A DNA stretch of 64,000 nucleotides from JBBIPA01 sp963775935 (GTDB lineage: Bacteria > Chloroflexota > Dehalococcoidia > GIF9 > UBA5629), in the NCBI GenBank assembly GCA_963775935.1, contig CAVZKR010000003.1, forward strand, positions 323,022 through 387,021, written 5' to 3'. Made by a program: the position numbers and the translations under genes. The notes beneath the pieces are model-generated. The model made no database searches. It saw only the letters and a program-made list of their open reading frames with translations, and was not told where the DNA came from. This document shows positions 44,308 to 52,813 of the stretch, piece by piece. Numbering within the stretch: the stretch's first letter is position 1; the number at the start of each line of letters is the position of its first letter.

Positions 44308-45290
44308 TAAAGCCTTCCAAAGCTAAAACTAGTTTATCACACCTTTTGACTCGTTCAAATTCTTACACGCAATTAGCTATTCCATTACACCGCTTGATTG
44401 AAGGTTTTGTACTATCCTGCAAGGTAGAAAACAAATCTCCCAAAACAATATCTTTCTACAAGAATAACCTCGATAAGTTCGTATGGTTCTTAAACAAATT
44501 CGGCATTGATACTATTGACGCTACTACTATTCGGAACTTCCTTAGATATGTAAAAGATACTGAAAATAGATGGGACAGTACTAATGCGAGAGCTAACAGA
44601 ATGGTATCTCCAACTACTGTGAAGAGCTATTACATCAGTTTATCTGCATTATTCACCTGGGCATTGGAAGAGCAGTTAATTACATCTAACCCCATGGCTA
44701 CTGTTAAGAAGCCTAAGCTGCCCAATAAATCAGTTAAGGGATGTGAAACTGAAACGATAAAGATATTATTAAACGCATTCAATGGTAGAAGCTTTAACGA
44801 CTTACGAAATAAAGCTATGCTCCTCATGTTCCTGGATACTGGATTAAGATTATCCGAACTTGCAGGACTGACTTTATCAGATATCAATATCGAGAAAGGC
44901 ATCATCAAAATCATTGGTAAAGGCAATAAAGAAAGATATGCCAGGATAGGAGTAAAGACACAGAAAGCATTATGGAATTATCTAGCTCACAGACCAGTAG
45001 AAAAAGAGTATGTATGGCTAGGAAAAGGCTATTGTAAAATGACAGTAGATGGCATTGCTCTTGTTATTAGAAACTTGGGTAAGAGATTAGGTATTAGATT
45101 GTCACCGCATAAACTACGACATAGCTTTGCTATCAGTTTCCTACGTAATGGAGCAAATCCATTTGAGTTACAGATAGCATTGGGACATACAACGTTGGAA
45201 ATGACAAGGAGATACACTCAGGCTTTGGGATTTGATGATGTGTTTAAGAGACATGTGCTGGCTAGTCCGGTGGATAGGCTGGTAAGATAG
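44247..45290 (+). CDS. int: Tyrosine-type integrase of the tRNA-Ala island
   Basis: A tyrosine recombinase with an N-terminal SAM-like core-binding domain (about residues 50-150) and a full catalytic set: Arg in DTGLRLSELAGL, Lys in IIGKGNKERY, His-x-x-Arg in SPHKLRHSFAIS, His in LGHTTLEMT and the Tyr in RRYTQ. The open frame begins at a TTG inside tRNA-Ala, so the first 20 codons are tRNA sequence. The real start is uncertain: in-frame TTGs at 44346 or 44394 are alternatives, none with a good ribosome binding site. Its position at the tRNA end fits an integrase that uses the tRNA 3' end as its attachment site. Confidence 0.92.
   Translation: MGERLTGSQKVVGSNPISSTIKPSKAKTSLSHLLTRSNSYTQLAIPLHRLIEGFVLSCKVENKSPKTISFYKNNLDKFVWFLNKFGIDTIDATTIRNFLRYVKDTENRWDSTNARANRMVSPTTVKSYYISLSALFTWALEEQLITSNPMATVKKPKLPNKSVKGCETETIKILLNAFNGRSFNDLRNKAMLLMFLDTGLRLSELAGLTLSDINIEKGIIKIIGKGNKERYARIGVKTQKALWNYLAHRPVEKEYVWLGKGYCKMTVDGIALVIRNLGKRLGIRLSPHKLRHSFAISFLRNGANPFELQIALGHTTLEMTRRYTQALGFDDVFKRHVLASPVDRLVR
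44261..44307 (+). repeat. Left attachment repeat (attL) in tRNA-Ala
   Basis: 47 bp from the anticodon stem to the CCA end of tRNA-Ala, identical to 58134-58180. The flanking bases differ on both sides, so the repeat has sharp ends. Confidence 0.9.
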
Positions 45291-45422
45291 GATATGGAGT
45301 AGGTTAGGGATTGATTCTCTTTAGTGAAATTCATCGTTAGTATATGAGGAATTTGAGGACATCTTAAAGGATACGATCAAGTGGCCTTATGGCTTGATGT
45401 GGGTCAAAAGGTGAAATTAAAT

Positions 45423-46071
45423 TTAGAATAAAGTATCATTGCGAGGGAAAGGACTAACGTAAATATTTCCAGTAGTCATCTCTCTTTGTGTAACGTGTAA
45501 TCCCTTAATCCTTTGTAATGGATTCTCATAATAAAGTACGTCTCCCCGTTTTATATTCTCAGGTCTATAAAAAACCTTTTTTTGTATTTTTGATTTCTTG
45601 TTTGCATGTACATAAAGATCATATTCATGGGGTTGATTAAAGATAAACCAAAAATAGCCGAACTTTTCTTCTGCTCGCGTGATAGCGGTTCTAAACTTTG
45701 AAATATTTCGAATAGTAAATTTCGCCAAATATTTAGATAATGTATACAAGCATTCAAATACATTAAAAGCAGATGGCAAATATATAGCAAACCTAGTTCA
45801 CTATAATAATGATTGTAAATAGCATATCTTGCTTGTGCGTCAGTGTGGTAGAAACGACGTAAACTGAGTATGTTACTTACACTATCACTTGTGCAATGCG
45901 AGAAATTGCTTAGAAAATTGTAGTGGACTTTAATTCTTGCCATAGTCTTAGTATTTAGTATCTTATTCAACTGCAAGTTCTCAAGTACCCTTTCCCAAGC
46001 GAGATACTTATTGTGTATTATCGCATCGACTTCACCTTCTGCATTTTTATTACGCCTTGCAAACCAGTCTG
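45423..46071 (-). pseudogene. 3' part of an IS-interrupted, frameshifted unknown gene
   Basis: Together with 47206-47804 this forms one gene split by the IS3 copy. Removing the IS and one copy of the 4-bp duplication gives a continuous frame across the junction (LEPD-WFARRNKNAEG). It continues to YICHL near 45775, where a shift of one base is needed to enter the frame that runs PSAFNVFECLYTLS to the stop at 45423. The rebuilt protein would be about 414 residues, soluble and mostly helical. No family is recognised with confidence. Confidence 0.7.
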
Positions 46072-46143
46072 TATACTGCTCCCCATTAAGACAGGGCTTC
46101 TGCTAAGAGAGTACAATGGCTGAAAAGAAGGAGAAAAACAGCC

Positions 46144-46413
46144 ATGAAACGAAGGAAATGGGATCCGAAAACCAAAGCAATGATTGTGGTAGAAGGGCTG
46201 AAGGGAAAGCAAGTTTTCGAAATCTGCATCGAGCACCAGATTAGCCAGGCACAGTACTATCAATGGCGGGATCAGTTTCTGGCCAACATGTACCAGGTAT
46301 TTACCAGCGATGACCGCAGAGAGAAGTCATTGACTCAAGAGAATGGTCGACTTAAGAGGATCATCGGGGACCTCACCGTGGAGTTAAAAAAAGTAAACGA
46401 GTTGTTAGAATGA
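46144..46413 (+). CDS. IS3-family OrfA (copy 1)
   Basis: An 89-residue protein with an N-terminal helix-turn-helix (KTKAMIVVEGLKGKQVFEICIEHQISQAQYYQWRDQFL, read in parts) and a C-terminal leucine-zipper-like segment. It binds the IS ends. The TTAAAAAAAG run at about 46385-46394 in its last codons is a good -1 slippery site that would fuse it to OrfB. Its TGA overlaps the orfB ATG. Confidence 0.9.
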   Translation: MKRRKWDPKTKAMIVVEGLKGKQVFEICIEHQISQAQYYQWRDQFLANMYQVFTSDDRREKSLTQENGRLKRIIGDLTVELKKVNELLE

Positions 46414-47186
46414 GACGGAAAGAATCAACGTTAGTAGCGGAGCGAAATTCCCCTATTGTCGAGCGGATCAAAGCAATCAAAGCTGAGCATCCGTTCTGGG
46501 GATACCGGCGTATCTGGGCGCATCTGAAATATGTCGACGAGCTTGAGATCAACAAAAAACGAGTGCTCAGGTTACTCCAGAAGCATGAGCTCCTGGTGAA
46601 GCCAGATACAAAGCTTAAGGCGATAAGGACACCAACCAGGAACAAACCAAAACCAGATCGTCCTAATCAGTGGTGGGGCATCGACATGACCAAGGTTATG
46701 GTAAATGGGTTTGGCTGGATGTACATCGTGGTTGTCCTGGACTGGTACACCAAGAAGATTGTTGGGTACTATGCGGGCATGCAATGCCGGAGCAAACACT
46801 GGCTGGAAGCTCTGGATGCTGCAGTGAACAGGCAATTCCCTGATGGAGTGCGGGAGCAACGACTGTTTCTCATGTCGGATAATGGGAGTCAGCCAACATC
46901 AATCGGCTTCATGAAAGCGTGCCGGGATATGGATATTACCCAGACGTTTACCAGCTATAACAATCCGAAGGGTAACGCGGACACAGAGCGAGTTTTCAGA
47001 ACAATGAAAGAGGAGCTTCTCTGGCTCAGAGAGTGGACTAGTCCGTTTGAGATGGCAGATGCCCTGGGCAAGTGGATAGAGTACTACAATGGCAAGTATT
47101 TACATTCAGCGCTTGGATACAAATCGCCAACCAAATTTGAGGAGGAATATCAAAACAGCCAGGCTACTCTCTTAGTGACGGCTTGA
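46410..47186 (+). CDS. IS3-family OrfB transposase (copy 1)
   Basis: A 258-residue integrase-fold transposase. HTH_21-type N-terminus (HPFWGYRRIWAHLK), then the DDE triad: Asp in WWGIDMTKVM, Asp in LMSDNGSQPTS and Glu in GNADTERVFRTMKEE. It lies in the -1 frame relative to orfA, as usual for IS3. All catalytic residues are present, so it is probably active. Confidence 0.95.
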   Translation: MRRKESTLVAERNSPIVERIKAIKAEHPFWGYRRIWAHLKYVDELEINKKRVLRLLQKHELLVKPDTKLKAIRTPTRNKPKPDRPNQWWGIDMTKVMVNGFGWMYIVVVLDWYTKKIVGYYAGMQCRSKHWLEALDAAVNRQFPDGVREQRLFLMSDNGSQPTSIGFMKACRDMDITQTFTSYNNPKGNADTERVFRTMKEELLWLREWTSPFEMADALGKWIEYYNGKYLHSALGYKSPTKFEEEYQNSQATLLVTA

Positions 47187-47205
47187 TTTCATGGGGTGCA
47201 GTACA

Positions 47206-47804
47206 TCTGGCTCTAGATACCGACTAACTTTATTTTTGCTTCTTAGGTAATGTCGTATGGGTCTATATTGATTCCATAGACTATAATAGAACGGTAGCAA
47301 ATATTCTGTATCCTTGCCTTCATTGTCTACAACACGGCAACCTCGACAGATCACTAATAATTCATTGTCACTTTTTTCAATTATTTTAATCAGGTCTTTC
47401 TTTAAGTTAGCTTCTATAGCTTTAACGGTTCGCTCTTTTGTCTCTTGGGAACTGGCATCAGATATCATTTTTCTTAGTTTTACAGTTCTTGAATATTTGT
47501 CACAGGTGCTTATTAATCGAAACACAAAGTAACTCTCGAACGCCATCCGAATAAGATGAAAAGCATCGCGGTATAAACCTTTCTCAATGATATCTTTACT
47601 ATTTAGTAAGGTTAGTTTTTGGATGTTCACGAAGTTCAAAAACTGTGAATCTGGCAACCACGCAGTTTTGCCCCATATCGTGTCTACGCCAAGCTTATCA
47701 AGTAATACAGACAGTTTATTTATAGTTTCTATTAGGCTCCTGTGTTCTTTTCTGGTCTGTAATCTAATGTCATGAATGATTTTATTCAATTTCAATTCAC
47801 CCAA
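47206..47804 (-). pseudogene. 5' part of the IS-interrupted unknown gene
   Basis: About 200 codons from a TTG at 47804, ending where the IS begins; the last nine listed residues before the stop are IS sequence. Helical and charged (IHDIRLQTRKEHRSLIETI, RDAFHLIRMAFESYFVFRL), reminiscent of DUF5677-like or HEPN-like helical proteins but without a decisive motif. A promoter-like module matching that of the giant helicase lies 86 bp upstream. It continues at 45423-46071. Confidence 0.7.
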
Positions 47805-47889
47805 TTATGATTAGGGCATTTTTACATTGCAATTATTATGAAAACATGATTACTATTAATATATAAATAGGAACTGCGAAGTTGACCCG

Positions 47890-47929
47890 CCCCAATAGTT
47901 ATATCACTTCTTAACTCAGTCCTACAAGT
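47890..47929 (-). promoter_or_regulatory. Promoter-like module B upstream of the interrupted gene
   Basis: On the minus strand TTGTAG (47922-47927), an 18-bp spacer and TATAAC (47898-47903). It matches module A (27280-27319) at 35 of 40 positions with a 22-bp identical core. It lies 86 bp upstream of the start at 47804. Confidence 0.6.
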
Positions 47930-48132
47930 ATAACAAACTCAGGAGCAGGCGAATCCACCCACACTTAGTCAACTTAGAAATTTCCCACACGCATTGCACA
48001 ATATCCACTATTCCAGTTTTTCTAACTTTTTGATGCCCCGGCATCCTAGATATAGCTATTCGTTGCTACAATGCGGAAATCTTGCGATAGAATAACTGCC
48101 ACGCCCAATCTGATGAAAACTGAATTGTCTGA

Positions 48133-48327
48133 GCAGATTTATCCTTATCGTACAATAGAATTTTAGAAAGAAAGGCCATTTTATATTTAGCCTTATTTAG
48201 TCCGTTTGACTACCTATCAGAAGGTACAATTACTCGTATTACTAAATCTTCAATAATCGCAGATACAGAAAGTTCACGTGGTTTGCTTCGATTATTCAGA
48301 GAGGAAATTGAAGGACTACTTTCTTAA
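48133..48327 (+). pseudogene. Coding remnant without a start
   Basis: A 65-codon frame with no usable start, ending in a coding-like helical stretch (SEGTITRITKSSIIADTESS, then RGLLRLFREEIEGLLS). Probably the decayed 3' end of a lost island gene. No family recognised. Confidence 0.3.
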
Positions 48328-48364
48328 CGAGGCCGACAAAGCTCAGAAAGTCTTATAAAAACTA

Positions 48365-48529
48365 TTAGTGTTTTCTAATCAAATACATTGAGGCGAATAC
48401 TATTACAGGTACACATGCAATGACTATGATTATCCAGAATGGAGCATTATCGCCCACGACAGCATAGTAAATCGAGTATATTGAAAAAGCTGTTAAGGCT
48501 ATTATGGTATATATCGCGAGAGCTTTCAT
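48365..48529 (-). CDS. Small membrane protein (54 aa)
   Basis: An ATG behind GGAGAG at good spacing opens a 54-codon frame with two hydrophobic helices (IYTIIALTAFSIYSIYY and FWIIIVIACVPVIVFASMY) around a short polar turn. It is not recognised. The strong ribosome binding site supports expression, while its neighbours are gene remnants. Confidence 0.5.
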   Translation of the reverse strand: MKALAIYTIIALTAFSIYSIYYAVVGDNAPFWIIIVIACVPVIVFASMYLIRKH

Positions 48530-48957
48530 TGTAGACTCTCCAATTATAATCTAAATGGTTATTTACCTTGCATTCTTTCTTGTTCTTGCCTGTTTAATCT
48601 CAATGAATTCTCTATCGAAAATATACCCTGCGCTCAATCCCGTGCATGCTTAAATTGAACCGAAGAATCTTGCACTATAGCGATTTACACCTCCAACAAT
48701 TGTTTCAGACTAGTAAAGATGTTTTCGTATAGCTCATGCCTATCCATAGCAAACATTTTGTAGCCATTGCTACTCATGTGCCAATGGTGACCAGCTACAG
48801 AGCCAGTACTTCATCTTCAACTCTAGCCATATCAGTATCAACTATAGAAGCAGCCAGTGTATTGGTCAACAGAAACGTGGATATATTTTAAGCTGGTTTG
48901 GATAGTCACTATACAAGAAGCGAGTTTTTAAAAGAAGGATGACCGATCAATTTGTGG
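48530..48957. other. Mostly non-coding decayed stretch with one minus-strand remnant
   Basis: No intact gene. On the minus strand 48685-48810 reads as about 40 coding-like codons (GHHWHMSSNGYKMFAMDRHEL, read as two parts, then FTSLKQLLEV) ending in TAA but lacking a start: probably the 3' end of a lost gene. The rest shows nothing I recognise. Confidence 0.35.
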
Positions 48958-49206
48958 CTACTCTAGCTGGCTAAATAGTACAGCGCTATCCTTGAACAAT
49001 GACGATATAGATACATTCAAAATCTTAGCTATCGCGATAATTTCAATGTCCGAGACAGGTCTTCTCCCACTTTCGATTTTGGCTATGGTTGAACGGTCTA
49101 TTCTAATTCCCAGTAATTGCAGCTCAGCAGCCAGCTTCATCTGAGTCATTTTCACGTTTTTACGAGCGTCTTTAATACGTAAGCCGACAATGTTCTTCCT
49201 GGTCAC
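48958..49206 (-). CDS. XRE-family helix-turn-helix regulator
   Basis: An 82-residue single-domain repressor: GLRIKDARKNVKMTQMKLAAEL, then RIDRSTIAKIESGRRPVSDIEIIAIAKIL, the five-helix Cro/CI-type fold. The start is GTG at 49206. It is divergent from the HNH gene; the intergenic region holds a TGTGC...GCACA inverted repeat near 49240 that could be its operator. Probably an island regulator. Confidence 0.85.
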   Translation of the reverse strand: MTRKNIVGLRIKDARKNVKMTQMKLAAELQLLGIRIDRSTIAKIESGRRPVSDIEIIAIAKILNVSISSLFKDSAVLFSQLE

Positions 49207-49264
49207 AAATGAATAATAAGGGATAAGTTAAGATGATAGTGTGCTTGTAGCGCACATTCCATGC

Positions 49265-49270
49265 TATAAT
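49265..49270 (+). promoter_or_regulatory. -10 box upstream of the HNH gene
   Basis: A perfect TATAAT 38 bp before the HNH start. No consensus -35 at 16-18 bp is present. The TGTGC/GCACA inverted repeat just upstream suggests regulated expression from the XRE-HNH divergent region. Confidence 0.4.
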
Positions 49271-49307
49271 ACGCCATGTGCAGCGATAAGCTATCCGAAA
49301 ATTTAGG

Positions 49308-49700
49308 ATGCCTTTGGTGACTGCAAATCAGGGGCTATCATCACTATACCGACGCATAAAGAAAAATTGCTGTATAGCATGGCAGACAGATGCCCAAAAA
49401 TTCTATAAATGGTATGACACCCAGTTTGAGAGACAGAGTAATAGCTGCCATTACTGCCACTTGCCAGGAAATACGAAGGAACATTACGGCAAGTGGTTTA
49501 GATATGGTAGACGCGGACAAAGGCTAGAAGTAGATAGAATAGAGAGCAAGAAGCCATATTCTCCTGATAATTGCGTCCTAGCCTGTTATCCCTGTAATAA
49601 CGCTAAAAGCGATGTGTTTTCCTATGCCGAATTCTTGCGTATCGGGAAAGCCATTCGTGCAGTGAAGAAAAGACCTCAGCGTTTATCTAACCAAAGTTAA
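49308..49700 (+). CDS. HNH endonuclease family protein
   Basis: A 130-residue protein with a zinc-ribbon HNH layout: CHYCHLPG (first CxxC), RRGQRLEVDRIESKKPYSPDNCVLACYPCNNAKSD (read in parts), where the D-R-I and N-C...CNNAK elements fit the ββα-metal core with a second CxxC. The first His of the HNH motif is replaced by Asp (VDRI), a variant seen in the family. The start could be the GTG at 49317. A homing, restriction or phage-type nuclease cannot be told apart here. Confidence 0.82.
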   Translation: MPLVTANQGLSSLYRRIKKNCCIAWQTDAQKFYKWYDTQFERQSNSCHYCHLPGNTKEHYGKWFRYGRRGQRLEVDRIESKKPYSPDNCVLACYPCNNAKSDVFSYAEFLRIGKAIRAVKKRPQRLSNQS

Positions 49701-49836
49701 TAATTCCAAAACAACCTCTTTTAGCACCTTGAAAAAGTAAAGAAAGTGTTGGATAGCTACTGTCTCTTTTTATAAGTTCGCAAAGTAGCGAAAGTCAGTT
49801 CTAAAGCAATCCCATTTTCGCAGAAGCTATACATGA

Positions 49837-50769
49837 CTATATATTTGAGAGTAAATCCTGCATAGTTTGGATATCGATACTTTTCGGTTTATTAACATCC
49901 ATCCCTTCTGGTGGTGGCTCTTTGCCGACAACCGTGTAATTGAAGTTCAAGAACTCGGATAGCCTCAACACCTCGTCTACATCCTCTTGAGTCGCTTTCA
50001 CTCGCTCATTAAGTAAAGCATTAGCTTGAACCAGCCTCCTTAAATGCCTGGTTGCCCTAAACCCGTAAGTAGACAGGCGCTTTTGCATTCCTTTTGCAGG
50101 TTTAATTAATTGCTCTGCTAACTTATCTGGAAGGACAACTTCTACCTTATCAAGAGAATCCTTCAGCAGCTTTAGTCTGGGCATACTATACGGTTTACCG
50201 AATAGTTGAGCCTCGTTTTTCTTAGCTGAAGCCTGAAGAATTTTGTTGACTACATCCTCTCCATATTGATAGCTGATGGGTAGAAAGCGACTCAAAAAGC
50301 CTACCGAAGACCATTTCTTCCATCTTCTCTCGAAATCTCCATGCGCAATCGATGTAATCACTCCTCCGCAAACTGGCTGTGGCAGTATTATCCTGTCGCC
50401 AGCAAAAGCTTTACTATCTATTTCCTTTACTCCCTCCTCAGTAAAAGAATTTAGAAAGGTGATAGTGCTATCAACCAAATATTTTTGGCGACTTATGCAA
50501 TTAAGCAAGTCAGGGATGATCAAGTGATGGTATACGTACTCGTCAGTATCGGTCTCATTGAAGCTTTGTAGGTGTTGTTCAGCAAAACTTGTTGGTGTAA
50601 AGTTATTGAGGTATAAAACTCCATCCATCGACGCATACTGGGCTAGTGATGCTGTTTTAGCACTTTCCACCAGCGCGATAATGATTGCGCTTAATGGTCT
50701 TACTCCCCTCAAATTACCGGTTAATATGACAAGTAGTATTGTTTTTTCAATTGGTTCTAGTTCAATCAT
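49837..50769 (-). CDS. Island ATPase-like protein with degenerate Walker A, unknown function
   Basis: A 310-residue protein translationally coupled to an AbrB-like gene (ATGA overlap at 50766-50769). The N-terminal part (LVILTGNLRGVRPLSAIIIALVESAKT) looks like a P-loop NTPase in which the glycine-rich loop is reduced to an A-x4-A-K-T form. Hydrophobic strands follow (DGVLYLNNFTPTSF, LIIPDLLNCI, GVITSIAHGDF), then a C-terminal helical, lid-like region. The order resembles AAA-type proteins of plasmids and islands, but no family is named with confidence. Confidence 0.6.
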   Translation of the reverse strand: MIELEPIEKTILLVILTGNLRGVRPLSAIIIALVESAKTASLAQYASMDGVLYLNNFTPTSFAEQHLQSFNETDTDEYVYHHLIIPDLLNCISRQKYLVDSTITFLNSFTEEGVKEIDSKAFAGDRIILPQPVCGGVITSIAHGDFERRWKKWSSVGFLSRFLPISYQYGEDVVNKILQASAKKNEAQLFGKPYSMPRLKLLKDSLDKVEVVLPDKLAEQLIKPAKGMQKRLSTYGFRATRHLRRLVQANALLNERVKATQEDVDEVLRLSEFLNFNYTVVGKEPPPEGMDVNKPKSIDIQTMQDLLSNI

Positions 50770-50966
50770 TTTTTACCTCCAATTACTATTTTGTCTGAGC
50801 CGTCATATTTAATTTTGACCCAATACGAGCCATCATTCTCGCGAATGGCAAAATAATGTAACCATTGCTTTGGTATAACCAGTGCATGGCTATCTCCAAC
50901 TTCCACTAGCTGCTTTATAGATGTCAGCCGACCATCTTCTTGAATTAATTTCCGTTTCCAAGGTCG
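50766..50966 (-). pseudogene. AbrB/SpoVT-like DNA-binding gene interrupted by IS copy 2
   Basis: Codons for WKRKLIQEDGRLTSIKQL then VGDSHALVIPKQWLHYF and DGSDKIVIGGKK encode an AbrB-type swapped-hairpin domain. The true start is at 52110 across the IS: ATG CCA CGA C, behind AGGAGG. Joining 52101-52110 to 50766-50962 gives exactly 69 codons. The IS entered just after the third codon. The frame is open back into the IS, so a fusion could still be made. Confidence 0.8.
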
Positions 50967-51038
50967 TATACTGCTCCCCATTAAGACAGGGCTTCTGCTA
51001 AGAGAGTACAATGGCTGAAAAGAAGGAGAAAAACAGCC

Positions 51039-51308
51039 ATGAAACGAAGGAAATGGGATCCGAAAACCAAAGCAATGATTGTGGTAGAAGGGCTGAAGGG
51101 AAAGCAAGTTTTCGAAATCTGCATCGAGCACCAGATTAGCCAGGCACAGTACTATCAATGGCGGGATCAGTTTCTGGCCAACATGTACCAGGTATTTACC
51201 AGCGATGACCGCAGAGAGAAGTCATTGACTCAAGAGAATGGTCGACTTAAGAGGATCATCGGGGACCTCACCGTGGAGTTAAAAAAAGTAAACGAGTTGT
51301 TAGAATGA
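51039..51308 (+). CDS. IS3-family OrfA (copy 2)
   Basis: The same 89 residues as the copy at 46144: N-terminal helix-turn-helix, C-terminal zipper, and the A7 slippery run near the end. Its TGA overlaps the orfB ATG. Confidence 0.9.
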   Translation: MKRRKWDPKTKAMIVVEGLKGKQVFEICIEHQISQAQYYQWRDQFLANMYQVFTSDDRREKSLTQENGRLKRIIGDLTVELKKVNELLE

Positions 51309-52081
51309 GACGGAAAGAATCAACGTTAGTAGCGGAGCGAAATTCCCCTATTGTCGAGCGGATCAAAGCAATCAAAGCTGAGCATCCGTTCTGGGGATAC
51401 CGGCGTATCTGGGCGCATCTGAAATATGTCGACGAGCTTGAGATCAACAAAAAACGAGTGCTCAGGTTACTCCAGAAGCATGAGCTCCTGGTGAAGCCAG
51501 ATACAAAGCTTAAGGCGATAAGGACACCAACCAGGAACAAACCAAAACCAGATCGTCCTAATCAGTGGTGGGGCATCGACATGACCAAGGTTATGGTAAA
51601 TGGGTTTGGCTGGATGTACATCGTGGTTGTCCTGGACTGGTACACCAAGAAGATTGTTGGGTACTATGCGGGCATGCAATGCCGGAGCAAACACTGGCTG
51701 GAAGCTCTGGATGCTGCAGTGAACAGGCAATTCCCTGATGGAGTGCGGGAGCAACGACTGTTTCTCATGTCGGATAATGGGAGTCAGCCAACATCAATCG
51801 GCTTCATGAAAGCGTGCCGGGATATGGATATTACCCAGACGTTTACCAGCTATAACAATCCGAAGGGTAACGCGGACACAGAGCGAGTTTTCAGAACAAT
51901 GAAAGAGGAGCTTCTCTGGCTCAGAGAGTGGACTAGTCCGTTTGAGATGGCAGATGCCCTGGGCAAGTGGATAGAGTACTACAATGGCAAGTATTTACAT
52001 TCAGCGCTTGGATACAAATCGCCAACCAAATTTGAGGAGGAATATCAAAACAGCCAGGCTACTCTCTTAGTGACGGCTTGA
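51305..52081 (+). CDS. IS3-family OrfB transposase (copy 2)
   Basis: The same 258 residues as the copy at 46410, with the DDE triad complete (WWGIDMTK, LMSDNGSQ, GNADTERVF). Probably active, given two intact copies with clean target duplications. Confidence 0.95.
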   Translation: MRRKESTLVAERNSPIVERIKAIKAEHPFWGYRRIWAHLKYVDELEINKKRVLRLLQKHELLVKPDTKLKAIRTPTRNKPKPDRPNQWWGIDMTKVMVNGFGWMYIVVVLDWYTKKIVGYYAGMQCRSKHWLEALDAAVNRQFPDGVREQRLFLMSDNGSQPTSIGFMKACRDMDITQTFTSYNNPKGNADTERVFRTMKEELLWLREWTSPFEMADALGKWIEYYNGKYLHSALGYKSPTKFEEEYQNSQATLLVTA

Positions 52082-52138
52082 TTTCATGGGGTGCAGTACA
52101 GTCGTGGCATTTAAGCCTCCTCCAATTTATTTTATTTC

Positions 52139-52177
52139 ACTTATTAGAATAACTAGATAAATTACTTATTAGAATAA
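52139..52177 (-). repeat. 14-bp direct repeats upstream of the AbrB-like gene
   Basis: ACTTATTAGAATAA occurs at 52139-52152 and 52164-52177, with a 25-bp period. The pair lies about 30 bp upstream of the AbrB-like start codon on the minus strand and may be its operator. Confidence 0.5.
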
Positions 52178-52751
52178 TCAGGTTAAAACATGGGGCAGCT
52201 TATTGAGACTATTTAGTATTACACCTCCTCTATTTAGCGGCCAATAAAAAAGGCGCGCCAAAAAGATTTCTCCTTTCGACACACCTTTGCTCTCTAACTA
52301 GCAGCCAGAATTGCCTAAGCTTACTGGCCTGCGTTTAGATCTTGCTTATAACAATGTTCTAGCCTATTTTAAAGGCTATCCAATTCGCTTCTGTTAGCTT
52401 CACTAGAGTCGGTCATTACCTTGGCTTAACCGCGCACATTGAAATTTCCACTTATAGCAGTATCTAGCCCCTATGCGAGACCGCCAAATTTGACACGCCT
52501 TTGTTGACTTCAGTAGTGGCTATATCGCCTCAGTCTAATCGCTCACGTCGTCGCTAACACCAATAGCAGTGTTCTATACCTATACGTAAAGCCGTTCTAT
52601 TCAATTGTTAATGTTCTAGCCTCAATATATTGGATAAAGGGAATAAAGTCAAGTTAATTTTGTACGCCTATACGGTTACCTATTCGAGTTTAGCAGATAT
52701 TAATCTCGGCCACTAGCTTTATCAACGTAATACCAATATGACGTTATTCTC
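52178..52751. other. Non-coding stretch before the DnaE2 cassette
   Basis: About 570 bp with no convincing frame, RNA gene or repeat on either strand. It separates the minus-strand AbrB-like operon from the plus-strand DnaE2 operon. Confidence 0.5.
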
Positions 52752-52781
52752 TTGACAATAGTACATATGTTCTATTATAAT
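52752..52781 (+). promoter_or_regulatory. Promoter with SOS-box-like operator for the DUF6504-DnaE2 cassette
   Basis: Perfect TTGACA (52752-52757), an 18-bp spacer and perfect TATAAT (52776-52781). The spacer holds AGTACATATGTTCT (52760-52773), a palindrome one base away from AGAACATATGTTCT, which fits the Gram-positive LexA box (GAAC-N4-GTTC). An operator placed between -35 and -10 fits LexA repression. LexA itself is not in the window. Confidence 0.65.
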
Positions 52782-52813
52782 AATCGACGCTGCCTCGGGA
52801 AGGGAGGATTGAG

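Larger units (their letters stand above)
46072..47205 (+). mobile_element. IS3-family insertion sequence, copy 1
   Basis: 1134 bp with imperfect terminal inverted repeats (TATACTGCTCCCC / TGTACTGCACCCC, 11 of 13) and a 4-bp target duplication TCTG at 46068-46071 and 47206-47209. It carries orfA and orfB. The copy at 50967-52100 appears identical throughout, offset 4895 bp, so transposition is recent. Confidence 0.95.
50967..52100 (+). mobile_element. IS3-family insertion sequence, copy 2
   Basis: 1134 bp, apparently identical to copy 1, with the same terminal repeats and a 4-bp target duplication GTCG at 50963-50966 and 52101-52104. Confidence 0.95.

Noticed and set aside
45551..45976. Separate 141-codon minus-strand gene
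   Set aside because: Its second half is the shifted frame of the larger broken gene and turns non-coding-like after about 45775.
46018..46263. Minus-strand frames inside both IS3 copies
   Set aside because: They are shadows of OrfA/OrfB with atypical composition.
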